DNA of 50,477 bases from FEN-1297 sp046705645 (GTDB taxonomy: Bacteria; Bacteroidota; Ignavibacteria; Ignavibacteriales; Ignavibacteriaceae): assembly GCA_046705645.1 (NCBI GenBank), contig JBJKQE010000215.1:1-50477 (forward strand), read 5' to 3'. Within the stretch, counting starts at the first letter, position 1. Every line of letters starts with the position of its first letter. The position numbers were made by a program, and so were the translations under genes. Under the pieces are notes generated by a model. It saw only the letters and a list, made by a program, of their open reading frames with translations, ran no database searches and was not told the origin of the DNA. This document shows, piece by piece, positions 8,362 through 16,963 of the stretch.

Positions 8362-9014
8362 TAAAAAATTTCCGCTGCTTTTATAAACAAACTTAATATT
8401 AAGTTAATGAAATTCATAAAATATGACCATAACGGGCTGTAAATAAAGAGTAGTAAAACTACCGAACCGTAAAAGCCCAAACTTAATATTTTAGCGGTGA
8501 ATTTATTCGGAAAAATATCAAAGAGTATATGGGAGCCGTCAAGAGGAGGAATCGGCAGGAGATTGAATGCGAATAAAAAAATATTTAAGAAAACACCGTA
8601 CCAAAAGATGTTCAATAAATAATGCCGGTATTGTATTCCAAGGTTTTCCGTAATTAAAAAACAAATAAAAAACAGTAAAGCGAGAATAAAATTTGAAAAG
8701 GGTCCCGCAAAAGAAACGACCGCATCATCTTTAAGTTTATTTTTAAAATTTGCTCTGTTAACAGGCACCGGTTTTGCCCAGCCGATCAAAGCAAAGCCCG
8801 ACGCAAATGAAGCGAGCGGCATTATATATGTTCCTATAAGATCCGCATGTTTGAAAGGATTAAGGGTAAGTCTTCCTTGATCTTTAGCAGTGGTATCTCC
8901 CAATCTAAAAGCTGAAAGTGCATGAGCAAATTCATGGACACCGATTGAAACAAAAAAGATCGGTAAAAAAGTTAAAAATGAGATTAATTTTTCGCTTACA
9001 TGTATTCCGGACAA
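8361..9014 (-). CDS. Site-2 protease family zinc metalloprotease (M50)
   Basis: This is a compact polytopic intramembrane protease of 217 residues. HEFAH (His27, Glu28, His31) is the zinc-binding HExxH motif in the first conserved membrane segment, and LLPIPPLDGSHILFDIF supplies the third ligand (NPxDG-like, Asp). The small size and lack of a PDZ domain place it with the minimal S2P branch, whose substrates are mostly unknown. Translation appears to start at TTG (9014), with AGAGGA seven bases upstream; the last bases of xerD provide this ribosome-binding site. It overlaps the following lipoprotein start. Confidence 0.9.
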   Translation of the reverse strand: MSGIHVSEKLISFLTFLPIFFVSIGVHEFAHALSAFRLGDTTAKDQGRLTLNPFKHADLIGTYIMPLASFASGFALIGWAKPVPVNRANFKNKLKDDAVVSFAGPFSNFILALLFFICFLITENLGIQYRHYLLNIFWYGVFLNIFLFAFNLLPIPPLDGSHILFDIFPNKFTAKILSLGFYGSVVLLLFIYSPLWSYFMNFINLILSLFIKAAEIF

Positions 9015-9018
9015 TATT

Positions 9019-9909
9019 TTATCCTCTCGGGTGAAATTCTTTATGAACTTGTTTGATATATTCTCTATCTATGTGAGTATAGATCTGCGTTGTTGAAATG
9101 TCGGCATGACCCAGCATCTCCTGAACAGCCCTTAAATCTGCGCCCCCTTCAAGCAGATGAGTGGCAAAGGAATGCCTGAAGGTATGCGGATGAACTTCCT
9201 TTTCGATCCCTGCTTCTTTTACATACCGTTCAACTATTTTCCACACTCCCATTCTAGAAAGTTTAGTTCCCCTTCCGTTTAAGAAAAGGTAATTCTCGCT
9301 TTTCATTTTTTTCTGGAGAAGCGGTCTGCTATGTTTTAAATAATTAGTTACCCATTCTCTTGCGCTGCCTCCGATAGGTATTAATCTTTCCTTAGAACCC
9401 TTGCCAAATGCACGAATTATTTCTTCTTCAAAAAACAGATCCGATAATTTCAAATTAATCAATTCGGAAACCCTTAGTCCGCATGCATAAAAAGTTTCAA
9501 GAATTGCTTTATCCCGTAAACCCAATTTATCCTTAATATCCGGTTTTGATAAAATAGAATCTATTTCATTAACCGACAAAACGGGAGGGAGGTGTTTTGC
9601 AAGTTTAGGAGTCGGTACTTTTTCAATCGGATTATCTTTTATGTATTTACAGCCGAGCAAGTAGTTCAAAAATCCTTTTATTGACGAGTAATAACGCGCT
9701 GCCGAACTGCTGCTTATGCCTATATTAAATAATTCTTTAAAAAATGAAATAAGATGACCGGAACGAATATCCGAAGGATCTTCTATTTTAAAATCTTCTA
9801 AAAAACGAAAAAGTGCCGAGATATCGTTTTTGTAGGATTCTATTGTATTATCAGAAAGATTTTTTTCAAGCCTTAGTACAGTCAAGTATTCTTTTAGGAA
9901 GATGTTCAT
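9019..9909 (-). CDS. xerD: Tyrosine recombinase XerD-like
   Basis: Site-specific recombinase of the XerC/XerD type that resolves chromosome dimers at dif. The 296 residues contain an N-terminal SAM-like core-binding domain (1-100) and a catalytic domain with the complete set Arg146, Lys170, His242, Arg245, His268 and nucleophile Tyr277 (GLRVSE, HTFRHSFATHLLEGG, LGHADISTTQIYTH). XerC is not in the window, and I cannot tell whether this is XerD of a pair or a single XerH/XerA-like enzyme. It lies within the pgpH gene run, 2 bases after pgpH and 4 bases before the protease gene, with no sign of a mobile element. Confidence 0.92.
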   Translation of the reverse strand: MNIFLKEYLTVLRLEKNLSDNTIESYKNDISALFRFLEDFKIEDPSDIRSGHLISFFKELFNIGISSSSAARYYSSIKGFLNYLLGCKYIKDNPIEKVPTPKLAKHLPPVLSVNEIDSILSKPDIKDKLGLRDKAILETFYACGLRVSELINLKLSDLFFEEEIIRAFGKGSKERLIPIGGSAREWVTNYLKHSRPLLQKKMKSENYLFLNGRGTKLSRMGVWKIVERYVKEAGIEKEVHPHTFRHSFATHLLEGGADLRAVQEMLGHADISTTQIYTHIDREYIKQVHKEFHPRG

Positions 9910-9911
9910 TG

Positions 9912-12116
9912 TTAATCTTGATTTTCTTCAGTTCCTTTTTCTATTTCATCCTGCTTCGGGTATCTTATCCGCTTATGGTGCTGCCCTACCAATATACCTA
10001 TGAACGCTTCCTTAATTTTATTAAGATCATTAAAAGTTATGGGAGAATTATCAAGCTGTCCGTCGTCAACTCTTGATTCAATTATATTATCGATTAGGTT
10101 CTCAACTTTTACAGGATCCGGATCCTCAATAGACCGTACTGCAGATTCACATCCGTCGGCCAGCATTACAATTGTTGTTTCCTTTGAATTGGGTTTAGGT
10201 CCGGGATACTGGTAATCTTTTTTGTCGACTTTTTCTTCGCCGTAAAGCTTTTTAGCCTTATCATAAAAATAAGACATGGTAGTAGTACCATGATGCATTG
10301 GGATAAAATCGGTTATTTCCTGCGGAAGATTATTTTCTTCGGCAAGTGCAATGCCTTCTTTTACGTGTTTTACAATAAGACTTACACTCTCTTCAGGCGT
10401 AAGATTTTCATGTACATTTTGGTTGTTAAGCTGATTTTCCACAAAGTTTTGAGGTGTAATTGTTTTGCCGATATCGTGATAGTAGGCTCCAACCCTTGCT
10501 AAAAGAGGATTTGCATTAATATTTTCTGCGGCTGCTTCAGCTAATGTTCCCATAGTCATCGAATGATTAAAAGTGCCTGGAGCTCTTCTTGCAAGTTCTT
10601 TTAATAACGGCCTGTCAAAGTTGGAAAGCTCCAGTAAGGTAAGATCCGTAGTTATCTTAAAGAATCTTTCAAAGAATATCAAAAGGCCGTAAGTAAGCAC
10701 AGGGCTTATTAACGCATTAGAGCCTGCAAATGCCGATTCTATAAGTATATTTTCCAATGATGCAAATCTTTCAAATCCGAAGGCAAGAATTCCTACAAGA
10801 TAACCGATTAATATGAAGAGAAATGATCTAAAAATTTGAGAGCGGTTTTTAATATCTCGAACGGTATAAACCGAAAGTGCGCCTGCAAATAAATTCATTG
10901 CCGCAAAAGTATAATCGTTTCCTCTCAATGCCCCCGTAATCAAAACAATGATTACCGTACAGTAAAAACCTATTCTTGAATCAAATATTATTGTGATAAG
11001 CATTGAAAGTACAGGTATAAAAATCATGAATTGAAGCGGGGCATCTACCGTAATCTGATTTATAAGGAATGTGACAAAGGAAATAAACACAATTGTTATT
11101 GCAATTAGCAGAATTTTCTGATTGTCGTTAAATAATTTTTTCCGGAATAAAAAAAGATAAATTGTAAGCAGAGTTATAAGAAATGCAATATGAAGAAACT
11201 TTCCTAAAAATTGGAGCAAATTTCCTTCACCGCCGACTTCTTCGCCTTTTGCCTGTTTAAAAGAATCTATCTTTAATTTATCTTCTTTTGTTATCCTATC
11301 GTGTTTACCGATAATCCTTTCGTTTTCATTAACAATTCCACTGTAACGGGATACGTTGCTTTTTGCCTGATTGATTTCTTCATTAGTAAATTGAGCATTA
11401 TAGATAATATTCGGAAAGACGAAATGTGAAGCATATTCTATTACAGCTTGTTTTATTTCGTTCGAATAATTAGTACGATTAACTATATCTTCTACTTCAC
11501 CGTCGGCTTCATCCACAGTTAAAAGAGTATTTATTCTTGTTATTTTATCAATATTTCCCATTCTAATTGCAATACTATCCGTTTTAATAAGGGTTGAATC
11601 TTCATTAACAATTCCATTGCGATATATACTTACCAAAGCATTCTTTACTATTAGAAATAACTGTTTAAAATTAAGAGTACGATTCGAAAGCATGTTTCGT
11701 TCTTCTCTTCTTAATTTTTTAAAAACATTAAATGATGTTGAACTTAAAAAAGTAGGATTAAAATCTTTCAAATTTTCATTTGTTAAAGAGCTGTCAATTA
11801 TTTGCAGAAGGTAAGTATCATATAAATTGAGCGAATCAAGTGATTTATGGATTTCATTATCATTCCTGGTAAAAACAGGGAAAATGTTCTTTGCCGCAGC
11901 TTTTAATTCCGCTTTATAAACGCTCGGATCTTTAAGAATTGGAAAACTGAAAGGAGCAATCAAATCGTCATGAATCCAAATTGAACCTACAGATACATCG
12001 GACTCAATTGATTCTCCTTTGGGAAACATCATAGCAATTAGAATGACAGAAACGAGTCCGATTAATAATTTTACCCTTAAACTACTTCTGAACCTTGATT
12101 GCTTTTTTTCAGCCAT
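9912..12116 (-). CDS. pgpH: 7TM-HD domain phosphodiesterase, PgpH-like
   Basis: PgpH-type enzymes hydrolyse cyclic di-AMP to pApA. After one N-terminal membrane helix there is a large extracytoplasmic domain (about residues 40-300, 7TMR-HDED type), then about seven membrane helices (about 305-480) and a C-terminal HD domain. GTFNHSMTMGTLAEAAA and YYHDIGK (near residue 543) hold the metal-binding His and HD pair, with further HD-family histidines in PMHHGTTTM. The protein of 734 residues matches the family. It is the first gene of the six-gene run ending at 3395. The cyclase that makes c-di-AMP is not in this window. Confidence 0.9.
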   Translation of the reverse strand: MAEKKQSRFRSSLRVKLLIGLVSVILIAMMFPKGESIESDVSVGSIWIHDDLIAPFSFPILKDPSVYKAELKAAAKNIFPVFTRNDNEIHKSLDSLNLYDTYLLQIIDSSLTNENLKDFNPTFLSSTSFNVFKKLRREERNMLSNRTLNFKQLFLIVKNALVSIYRNGIVNEDSTLIKTDSIAIRMGNIDKITRINTLLTVDEADGEVEDIVNRTNYSNEIKQAVIEYASHFVFPNIIYNAQFTNEEINQAKSNVSRYSGIVNENERIIGKHDRITKEDKLKIDSFKQAKGEEVGGEGNLLQFLGKFLHIAFLITLLTIYLFLFRKKLFNDNQKILLIAITIVFISFVTFLINQITVDAPLQFMIFIPVLSMLITIIFDSRIGFYCTVIIVLITGALRGNDYTFAAMNLFAGALSVYTVRDIKNRSQIFRSFLFILIGYLVGILAFGFERFASLENILIESAFAGSNALISPVLTYGLLIFFERFFKITTDLTLLELSNFDRPLLKELARRAPGTFNHSMTMGTLAEAAAENINANPLLARVGAYYHDIGKTITPQNFVENQLNNQNVHENLTPEESVSLIVKHVKEGIALAEENNLPQEITDFIPMHHGTTTMSYFYDKAKKLYGEEKVDKKDYQYPGPKPNSKETTIVMLADGCESAVRSIEDPDPVKVENLIDNIIESRVDDGQLDNSPITFNDLNKIKEAFIGILVGQHHKRIRYPKQDEIEKGTEENQD

Positions 12117-12342
12117 CAGTTAATACTTATTTGTTAATATTATTACAAATACATCAAATAAATTTAAATTTATTCAAAATATTATTTTAAATATAATTTA
12201 TAAAAGGCTGTTTAAGAAATCCGTAATAAAAAACTATACAATCCGAGTGTTAAAATATAATCTAAACGCCTATTTCCTTTGCAATTTAATAAAATAACAA
12301 TGTTCGAAAAAAAATAATAACCTTAATTAAAATTAAAGCAAA

Positions 12343-14091
12343 TTATTTGATTACTTCTTCCCAACCGATTGCAGCAAGGTTTTTATAAATAACAAAAGAT
12401 GATATAATTGCCGCTACTAAATACATTAAGAAGGCCGGATAATCTCCGAATATGAGCTTGCCGGTACCGAACAAAAAAGAATAGACCAGAACCACGCCGA
12501 AAAACCAATTGACAAACATTCTTAAGAAACCCGAATCACTTTTAACATCGGGTAGTTTATCGGAAATCTTTTTCCAAAAAACTCCTCCCGGATGAATCTT
12601 TCTGTAAAATGAAAATAGTATTTCTTCATCAACCGGTTTTGTAAGTAAAGTAACCGTAACCCAAACAATAGTTGTAGCGCCAACAAGATAATATAGAGTG
12701 TAAGGGAATGCAATTCCCATGCTTGAAATAATCGGAAAGACAACAAATGGTGTTATCATTGCTGATATTTCCGACCACGCATTTATCCGCCACCAGAACC
12801 ACCTTAAAATTAAAACCGAGCCGACGCCCGCTCCGCATTCCAAAATAAATTCCCATGCACCTGAAATACGGTTGATAAATAATGTAACGAAGATAGAAAC
12901 TATCATTAATAAAATTGTAACGAGGCGGGAGATTTTAACATAGTGCTTTTCGTCTTTATCTTTTTTAACAAAGCGGCGGTAGAAATCGTTTAATATATAA
13001 GAGCTTCCCCAGTTTAATTGAGTTGCAATTGTGCTCATATAGGCAGCAAAAAAAGCAGCAACCAGCAAACCTTTTAATCCAACAGGAAGAAAATCTCTCA
13101 TTGCATAAATGTAGCCCATTCTTTTAGCTTCAACTCCCAAATGGGGGTAAAGAATGAGAGTTGCTAATCCTACTAATATCCATGGCCAAGGTCTGATTCC
13201 GTATTGTGCTATTTGAAAAAACAATGTAGCCAACAATGAATGCTTTTCATCTTTTGCAGACATCATTCTTTGAGCAATGTAGCCCCCTCCTCCGGGTTCA
13301 GCACCGGGATACCACGATGCCCACCATTGTAAGCCGATATATGCAAGAAATGCCGCTGCCGTTAATGCAAAAGCACCTCCAATTGAAGTTGCGCTGGAAA
13401 TCGTCGGGAAAAAATCGAAAACAAAAGGCGGCAGTTTATGCTGAAGACCTGTTATTCCTCCTATTTGAGGAGAATTTATTACAAGTATGGCAAGTATAAT
13501 TGTTCCGCCCATAGCAAGAAAAAATTGAAAAGCATCCGTAACTACAACGCCCCAAAGTCCGGATAAGGCTGAGTAAAAAGCAACTAAGATCATACAACCG
13601 AATACATATATCATAACCTGGGAAGCCGGGATTCCAAACATGCCGATAAGTATGGATTCCATTGCTTTGTTTACCCAGCCCATAATTATAATATTCATAA
13701 ATAAGCCGAGGTACAAAGCTCGAAATCCGCGAAGGAACCTTGCGGGCTTACCCGAATACCTGATTTCTGCAAACTCGACTTCCGTCATAATGCCTGCACG
13801 CCGCCAAAGTTTAGCAAAGAAAAAAACTGTCAGCAGCCCTCCGAATGCAAAATTCCACCATATCCAGTTGCCGGCAATACCGTTTTTCGTAACAAGTTCC
13901 GTAACGGCAAGCGGTGTATCCGCAGCAAAGGTTGTTGCAACCATTGATAAACCTGCAAGATACCATGGTAAATTTCTTCCTGATAAAAAGAACTCATCTG
14001 TATTTTTTCCTGCCCGCTTTGAATAATACAGAGCTATACCGATCGAGAAAATAAAGTAAATGAGTATTATTAGATAATCGAGTAGTTGCAC
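12343..14091 (-). CDS. Sodium:solute symporter family protein
   Basis: SSS-family transporter of 582 residues with about 14 hydrophobic segments. The start region LIYFIFSIGIALYYSKRAGKNTDEFFLSGRNLPWYLAGLSMVATTFAADTP is the family hallmark (xxFLxGRxLPWW then SxxATxFSxDTP), and ADTPLAVTELV contains sodium-site residues. The substrate cannot be read from sequence. Because the upstream gene encodes an exported GH2 glycosidase on the same strand (119 bases away), a sugar or amino-sugar substrate is plausible but not shown. The start codon is GTG with AGAGGT close upstream. Confidence 0.9.
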   Translation of the reverse strand: MQLLDYLIILIYFIFSIGIALYYSKRAGKNTDEFFLSGRNLPWYLAGLSMVATTFAADTPLAVTELVTKNGIAGNWIWWNFAFGGLLTVFFFAKLWRRAGIMTEVEFAEIRYSGKPARFLRGFRALYLGLFMNIIIMGWVNKAMESILIGMFGIPASQVMIYVFGCMILVAFYSALSGLWGVVVTDAFQFFLAMGGTIILAILVINSPQIGGITGLQHKLPPFVFDFFPTISSATSIGGAFALTAAAFLAYIGLQWWASWYPGAEPGGGGYIAQRMMSAKDEKHSLLATLFFQIAQYGIRPWPWILVGLATLILYPHLGVEAKRMGYIYAMRDFLPVGLKGLLVAAFFAAYMSTIATQLNWGSSYILNDFYRRFVKKDKDEKHYVKISRLVTILLMIVSIFVTLFINRISGAWEFILECGAGVGSVLILRWFWWRINAWSEISAMITPFVVFPIISSMGIAFPYTLYYLVGATTIVWVTVTLLTKPVDEEILFSFYRKIHPGGVFWKKISDKLPDVKSDSGFLRMFVNWFFGVVLVYSFLFGTGKLIFGDYPAFLMYLVAAIISSFVIYKNLAAIGWEEVIK

Positions 14092-14210
14092 GGTTACCTC
14101 TATTTGTTAATGATTATAAGTGATTTATTTCTATGTCCGCAATTTTTAATTTGTAGATTAAAATAAATGAAAAATATTTTTAATAAATTAAAGATATAAT
14201 TCGTCTATTG

Positions 14211-16826
14211 TCAATTCACATTACTTTTTACATTCCAGCCCGATATTCTAATATCCGGCTTTTTGTTTTGAATGTCTTTTATGCTAAAGTGGCCTTTTAT
14301 AATTTTTGTTTCGCCGGGTAATAATGAAAAATAATTATCACTTAAGAATATAGGCAGTACGGGATTATCACTTTTTCCGGCGGTTACAGACAATTCAATT
14401 GAAAAAGCTAATTTATCCGTAGGGTTTTTTATTTCAACTACAACATATTCATTTTCGCCGACTTTTTTAAATTGATGTTTAACATCTAAATTAATTTCGG
14501 GGAGTTTGTTCAGTTCGGTTAGATCGGCAAACTGTTTTTCCGGAGTAACAAACCACGTTGATTTAGCCGTGTCTAAAATATCCTTAGCTGTTGACAAACA
14601 ATAAAAGTTAGAACTTACTTCTTTTTTATCTTTAAATAATTTCAGATCGACAAAATACGTTTTACTTAATCCTGCAATATCCGGAAGCGTCAATAGTGGT
14701 TCTGAATCATTTGAGTTTAAATTACTTTTAATTTTCTTTTGAAATTTTTTGGTCAAATCGAAATTTAAAACGGAGACTTCGGCAGTTAAATTTTTATACT
14801 TATTAAGAGTGTTATTAACCAAATCGATTGAATTATTTTCATAATTATATTGAATATGAATAGGCTCGCCTGCTTTTCTAGCGCCATAAAAAGCCCCGTT
14901 GGGCATTAAATAATAATCATATAACTGCCACCATAATTTCGGCCATGCTGAATTGTACATCCATTGAATGACGCCGGTAGATTTAAATTTATTTGCATCG
15001 AAAGCCTCATACATTGCACGCATTGCTTCGTAGTTGGTATACTGGGCTTTTCTTTCGTAATCTTTAAGACTTGCCGGTGCGCCGAGCCGTTTATCAATTG
15101 CTTCATTATATCTTTTTTGATGTTTAAATCTTCCCCTGCTGCAGTGGTAATTCCATTCGCTGTTTATAGGCCAAATAGAATCTTTAGGAATCATTTTCCT
15201 TAAACTTTCGACCGGAGGAACTTGGGGACCGGGTCCGGTTTCCGTATTGAATCCGAATGCACCTCCGTATTTTTTGTCGATATACCAATAATCCGGCGGA
15301 ACGTAATCGTAAGGCCCTCTCATTTTGACTGCAGTTTTTCCGGTAATAGTGCTTGTATGCTCTGCCGCCGATGCAATGCTGGGTCTTGTCGGATCATATT
15401 TTGATAGTATTGCCAAGTATTTTTTTTCAAGTTCAGGTCTCGGGTATTTATCGCTTCCATATAACCATAAGAAAATGCTTGGATGATTTCTCAGCCACAG
15501 AATTTGATCTTTCCATGACTCGGAGGCAATTTGTATATCTTCCGGAGTTTTAATTCCTCCGTATTCATCAACCGGTTTACCAAGCAATCCTTCCCATTCC
15601 CATTGGCAGCTCCAGCCGACCATTATCATAATGCCTTTTTCATCGCATAAGTTGTATATATCCTGGTTCTCTCCCCAAAAGCCTTCCATTCTAATAGCAT
15701 TCAAATTCATTTGTTTGGCATAATCAATTTGAGCTTTAAGATTTGAATAAGTATTATTCAGCAGCATATCATCCGCCCAGCCGCCGCCCCGGATTAAAAT
15801 CTTTTTGCCGTTTAATTTAAAACCGCGGAAACCTTGTTTGGTAAAATAATCCGTAACTTCACGGATGCCGAATTTAACATCTTTTTCGTCCGATATTTGA
15901 TTTTTAATTTTAAAAGTTAATTCCAAATCATATAATTCAGGCTTACCAAAATCATGTGTCCACCATAATCTCGGATTTTTTATTATCAGTTGTGAATATT
16001 CGTCAGGAGTAAAGGTTATGATTTTTATTTCGTCCGGCGATAACGAAATATTTTTATGAAATTCAATTGAACCTATTTTACCATTTAGAATTCCATCCAG
16101 ATTTTTGTTCGTATTATTTTGAACTTCGGCAGATATAGTAAGCCATGCTTTTTTTAATGTTAGAGTATCAACTTTTGTTTGAATGAAAGGATGATTTACG
16201 GAGACGTTTCCGCACAGTTCTATATTAACACCTCTCCACAAGCCCATATTGCTGTCAGGAGGTTCGGGACTCCAATCAACGAACCCAATTGTAGGATCGC
16301 CTTTTTTAGGCGGTATCACTTCTACCGCAAGAACATTTTTATTTCCGAATTTTGCTAAATCACTAATATTGATTACAAATCTTCTAAAGCTTCCTTTTGT
16401 CGTATCGGAATTTGCAATCTTCTTTCCGTTAAGCCAGATGTTTGCATAATAATTTATTCCGTTGAATTCCAATTTTGCGGTTGTTATATCATTCTCTTTA
16501 GGCAGTGTAAATTCAGTTCTGTACCACCATGGCTTTGTAAATTGTTCGCGTGGAATTTTATCTAGGTTTTTTGAAAAGAAAATATCTTTGTAAATAGAAT
16601 CTCTTACCAGGGTTGCTAATACCGTAGCCGGTACTTCTGCAGGGTACCAATCATTCGAAGAAAATCCGATGCTGGAAATCTCTTTGCCGTCTGCTTTAAC
16701 ATATACGGAAGATTGAATTCGCCAGTTCTTTTTTAACTTTATTATAAAATGATTCTTACTGCTGCCAGATGATATTGATGTTAACAAAATAATAAAGGAA
16801 ATAACAGCTGAAAATTTGCCCGACAT
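14211..16826 (-). CDS. Exported GH2 glycosidase, probable exo-beta-D-glucosaminidase
   Basis: The protein has 871 residues. A signal peptide (FSAVISFIILLTSISSGSS) is followed by a GH2 sugar-binding domain (WYPAEVPATVLATLV, PWWYRTEFTLP), immunoglobulin-like domains and a TIM barrel. In place of the usual Asn-Glu acid/base of GH2 there is Gly-Ser-Asp (LWLYGSDKYPRP, Asp459), and Glu529 in FGFNTETGPG fits the nucleophile. Asp acid/base with Glu nucleophile about 70 residues later is the signature of the CsxA-type exo-beta-D-glucosaminidase subfamily (EC 3.2.1.165), which removes glucosamine from chitosan oligomers; this assignment is from memory of CsxA (Asp469/Glu541). A mannosidase-like specificity is the main alternative. 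It probably acts in the periplasm or outside the cell. A symporter gene follows it. Confidence 0.85.
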   Translation of the reverse strand: MSGKFSAVISFIILLTSISSGSSKNHFIIKLKKNWRIQSSVYVKADGKEISSIGFSSNDWYPAEVPATVLATLVRDSIYKDIFFSKNLDKIPREQFTKPWWYRTEFTLPKENDITTAKLEFNGINYYANIWLNGKKIANSDTTKGSFRRFVINISDLAKFGNKNVLAVEVIPPKKGDPTIGFVDWSPEPPDSNMGLWRGVNIELCGNVSVNHPFIQTKVDTLTLKKAWLTISAEVQNNTNKNLDGILNGKIGSIEFHKNISLSPDEIKIITFTPDEYSQLIIKNPRLWWTHDFGKPELYDLELTFKIKNQISDEKDVKFGIREVTDYFTKQGFRGFKLNGKKILIRGGGWADDMLLNNTYSNLKAQIDYAKQMNLNAIRMEGFWGENQDIYNLCDEKGIMIMVGWSCQWEWEGLLGKPVDEYGGIKTPEDIQIASESWKDQILWLRNHPSIFLWLYGSDKYPRPELEKKYLAILSKYDPTRPSIASAAEHTSTITGKTAVKMRGPYDYVPPDYWYIDKKYGGAFGFNTETGPGPQVPPVESLRKMIPKDSIWPINSEWNYHCSRGRFKHQKRYNEAIDKRLGAPASLKDYERKAQYTNYEAMRAMYEAFDANKFKSTGVIQWMYNSAWPKLWWQLYDYYLMPNGAFYGARKAGEPIHIQYNYENNSIDLVNNTLNKYKNLTAEVSVLNFDLTKKFQKKIKSNLNSNDSEPLLTLPDIAGLSKTYFVDLKLFKDKKEVSSNFYCLSTAKDILDTAKSTWFVTPEKQFADLTELNKLPEINLDVKHQFKKVGENEYVVVEIKNPTDKLAFSIELSVTAGKSDNPVLPIFLSDNYFSLLPGETKIIKGHFSIKDIQNKKPDIRISGWNVKSNVN

Positions 16827-16963
16827 TGAAGTGCCTTTTACTAAAATGAGAAAATTTAGAATTAAAAATAGAAAAAATTTAGTAATTAAATTTGATATAA
16901 GTTAGCGAGCAAAATCATAATAGGACAATTAATTAAAAATAACTACATTTTTATAATTTTTTA

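Noticed and set aside
9019..9909. xerD-like gene as a sign of an integrated mobile element
   Set aside because: All six catalytic residues and the length are those of housekeeping Xer recombinases, the neighbours are ordinary envelope genes in one run, and no repeats or att-like duplications flank it.
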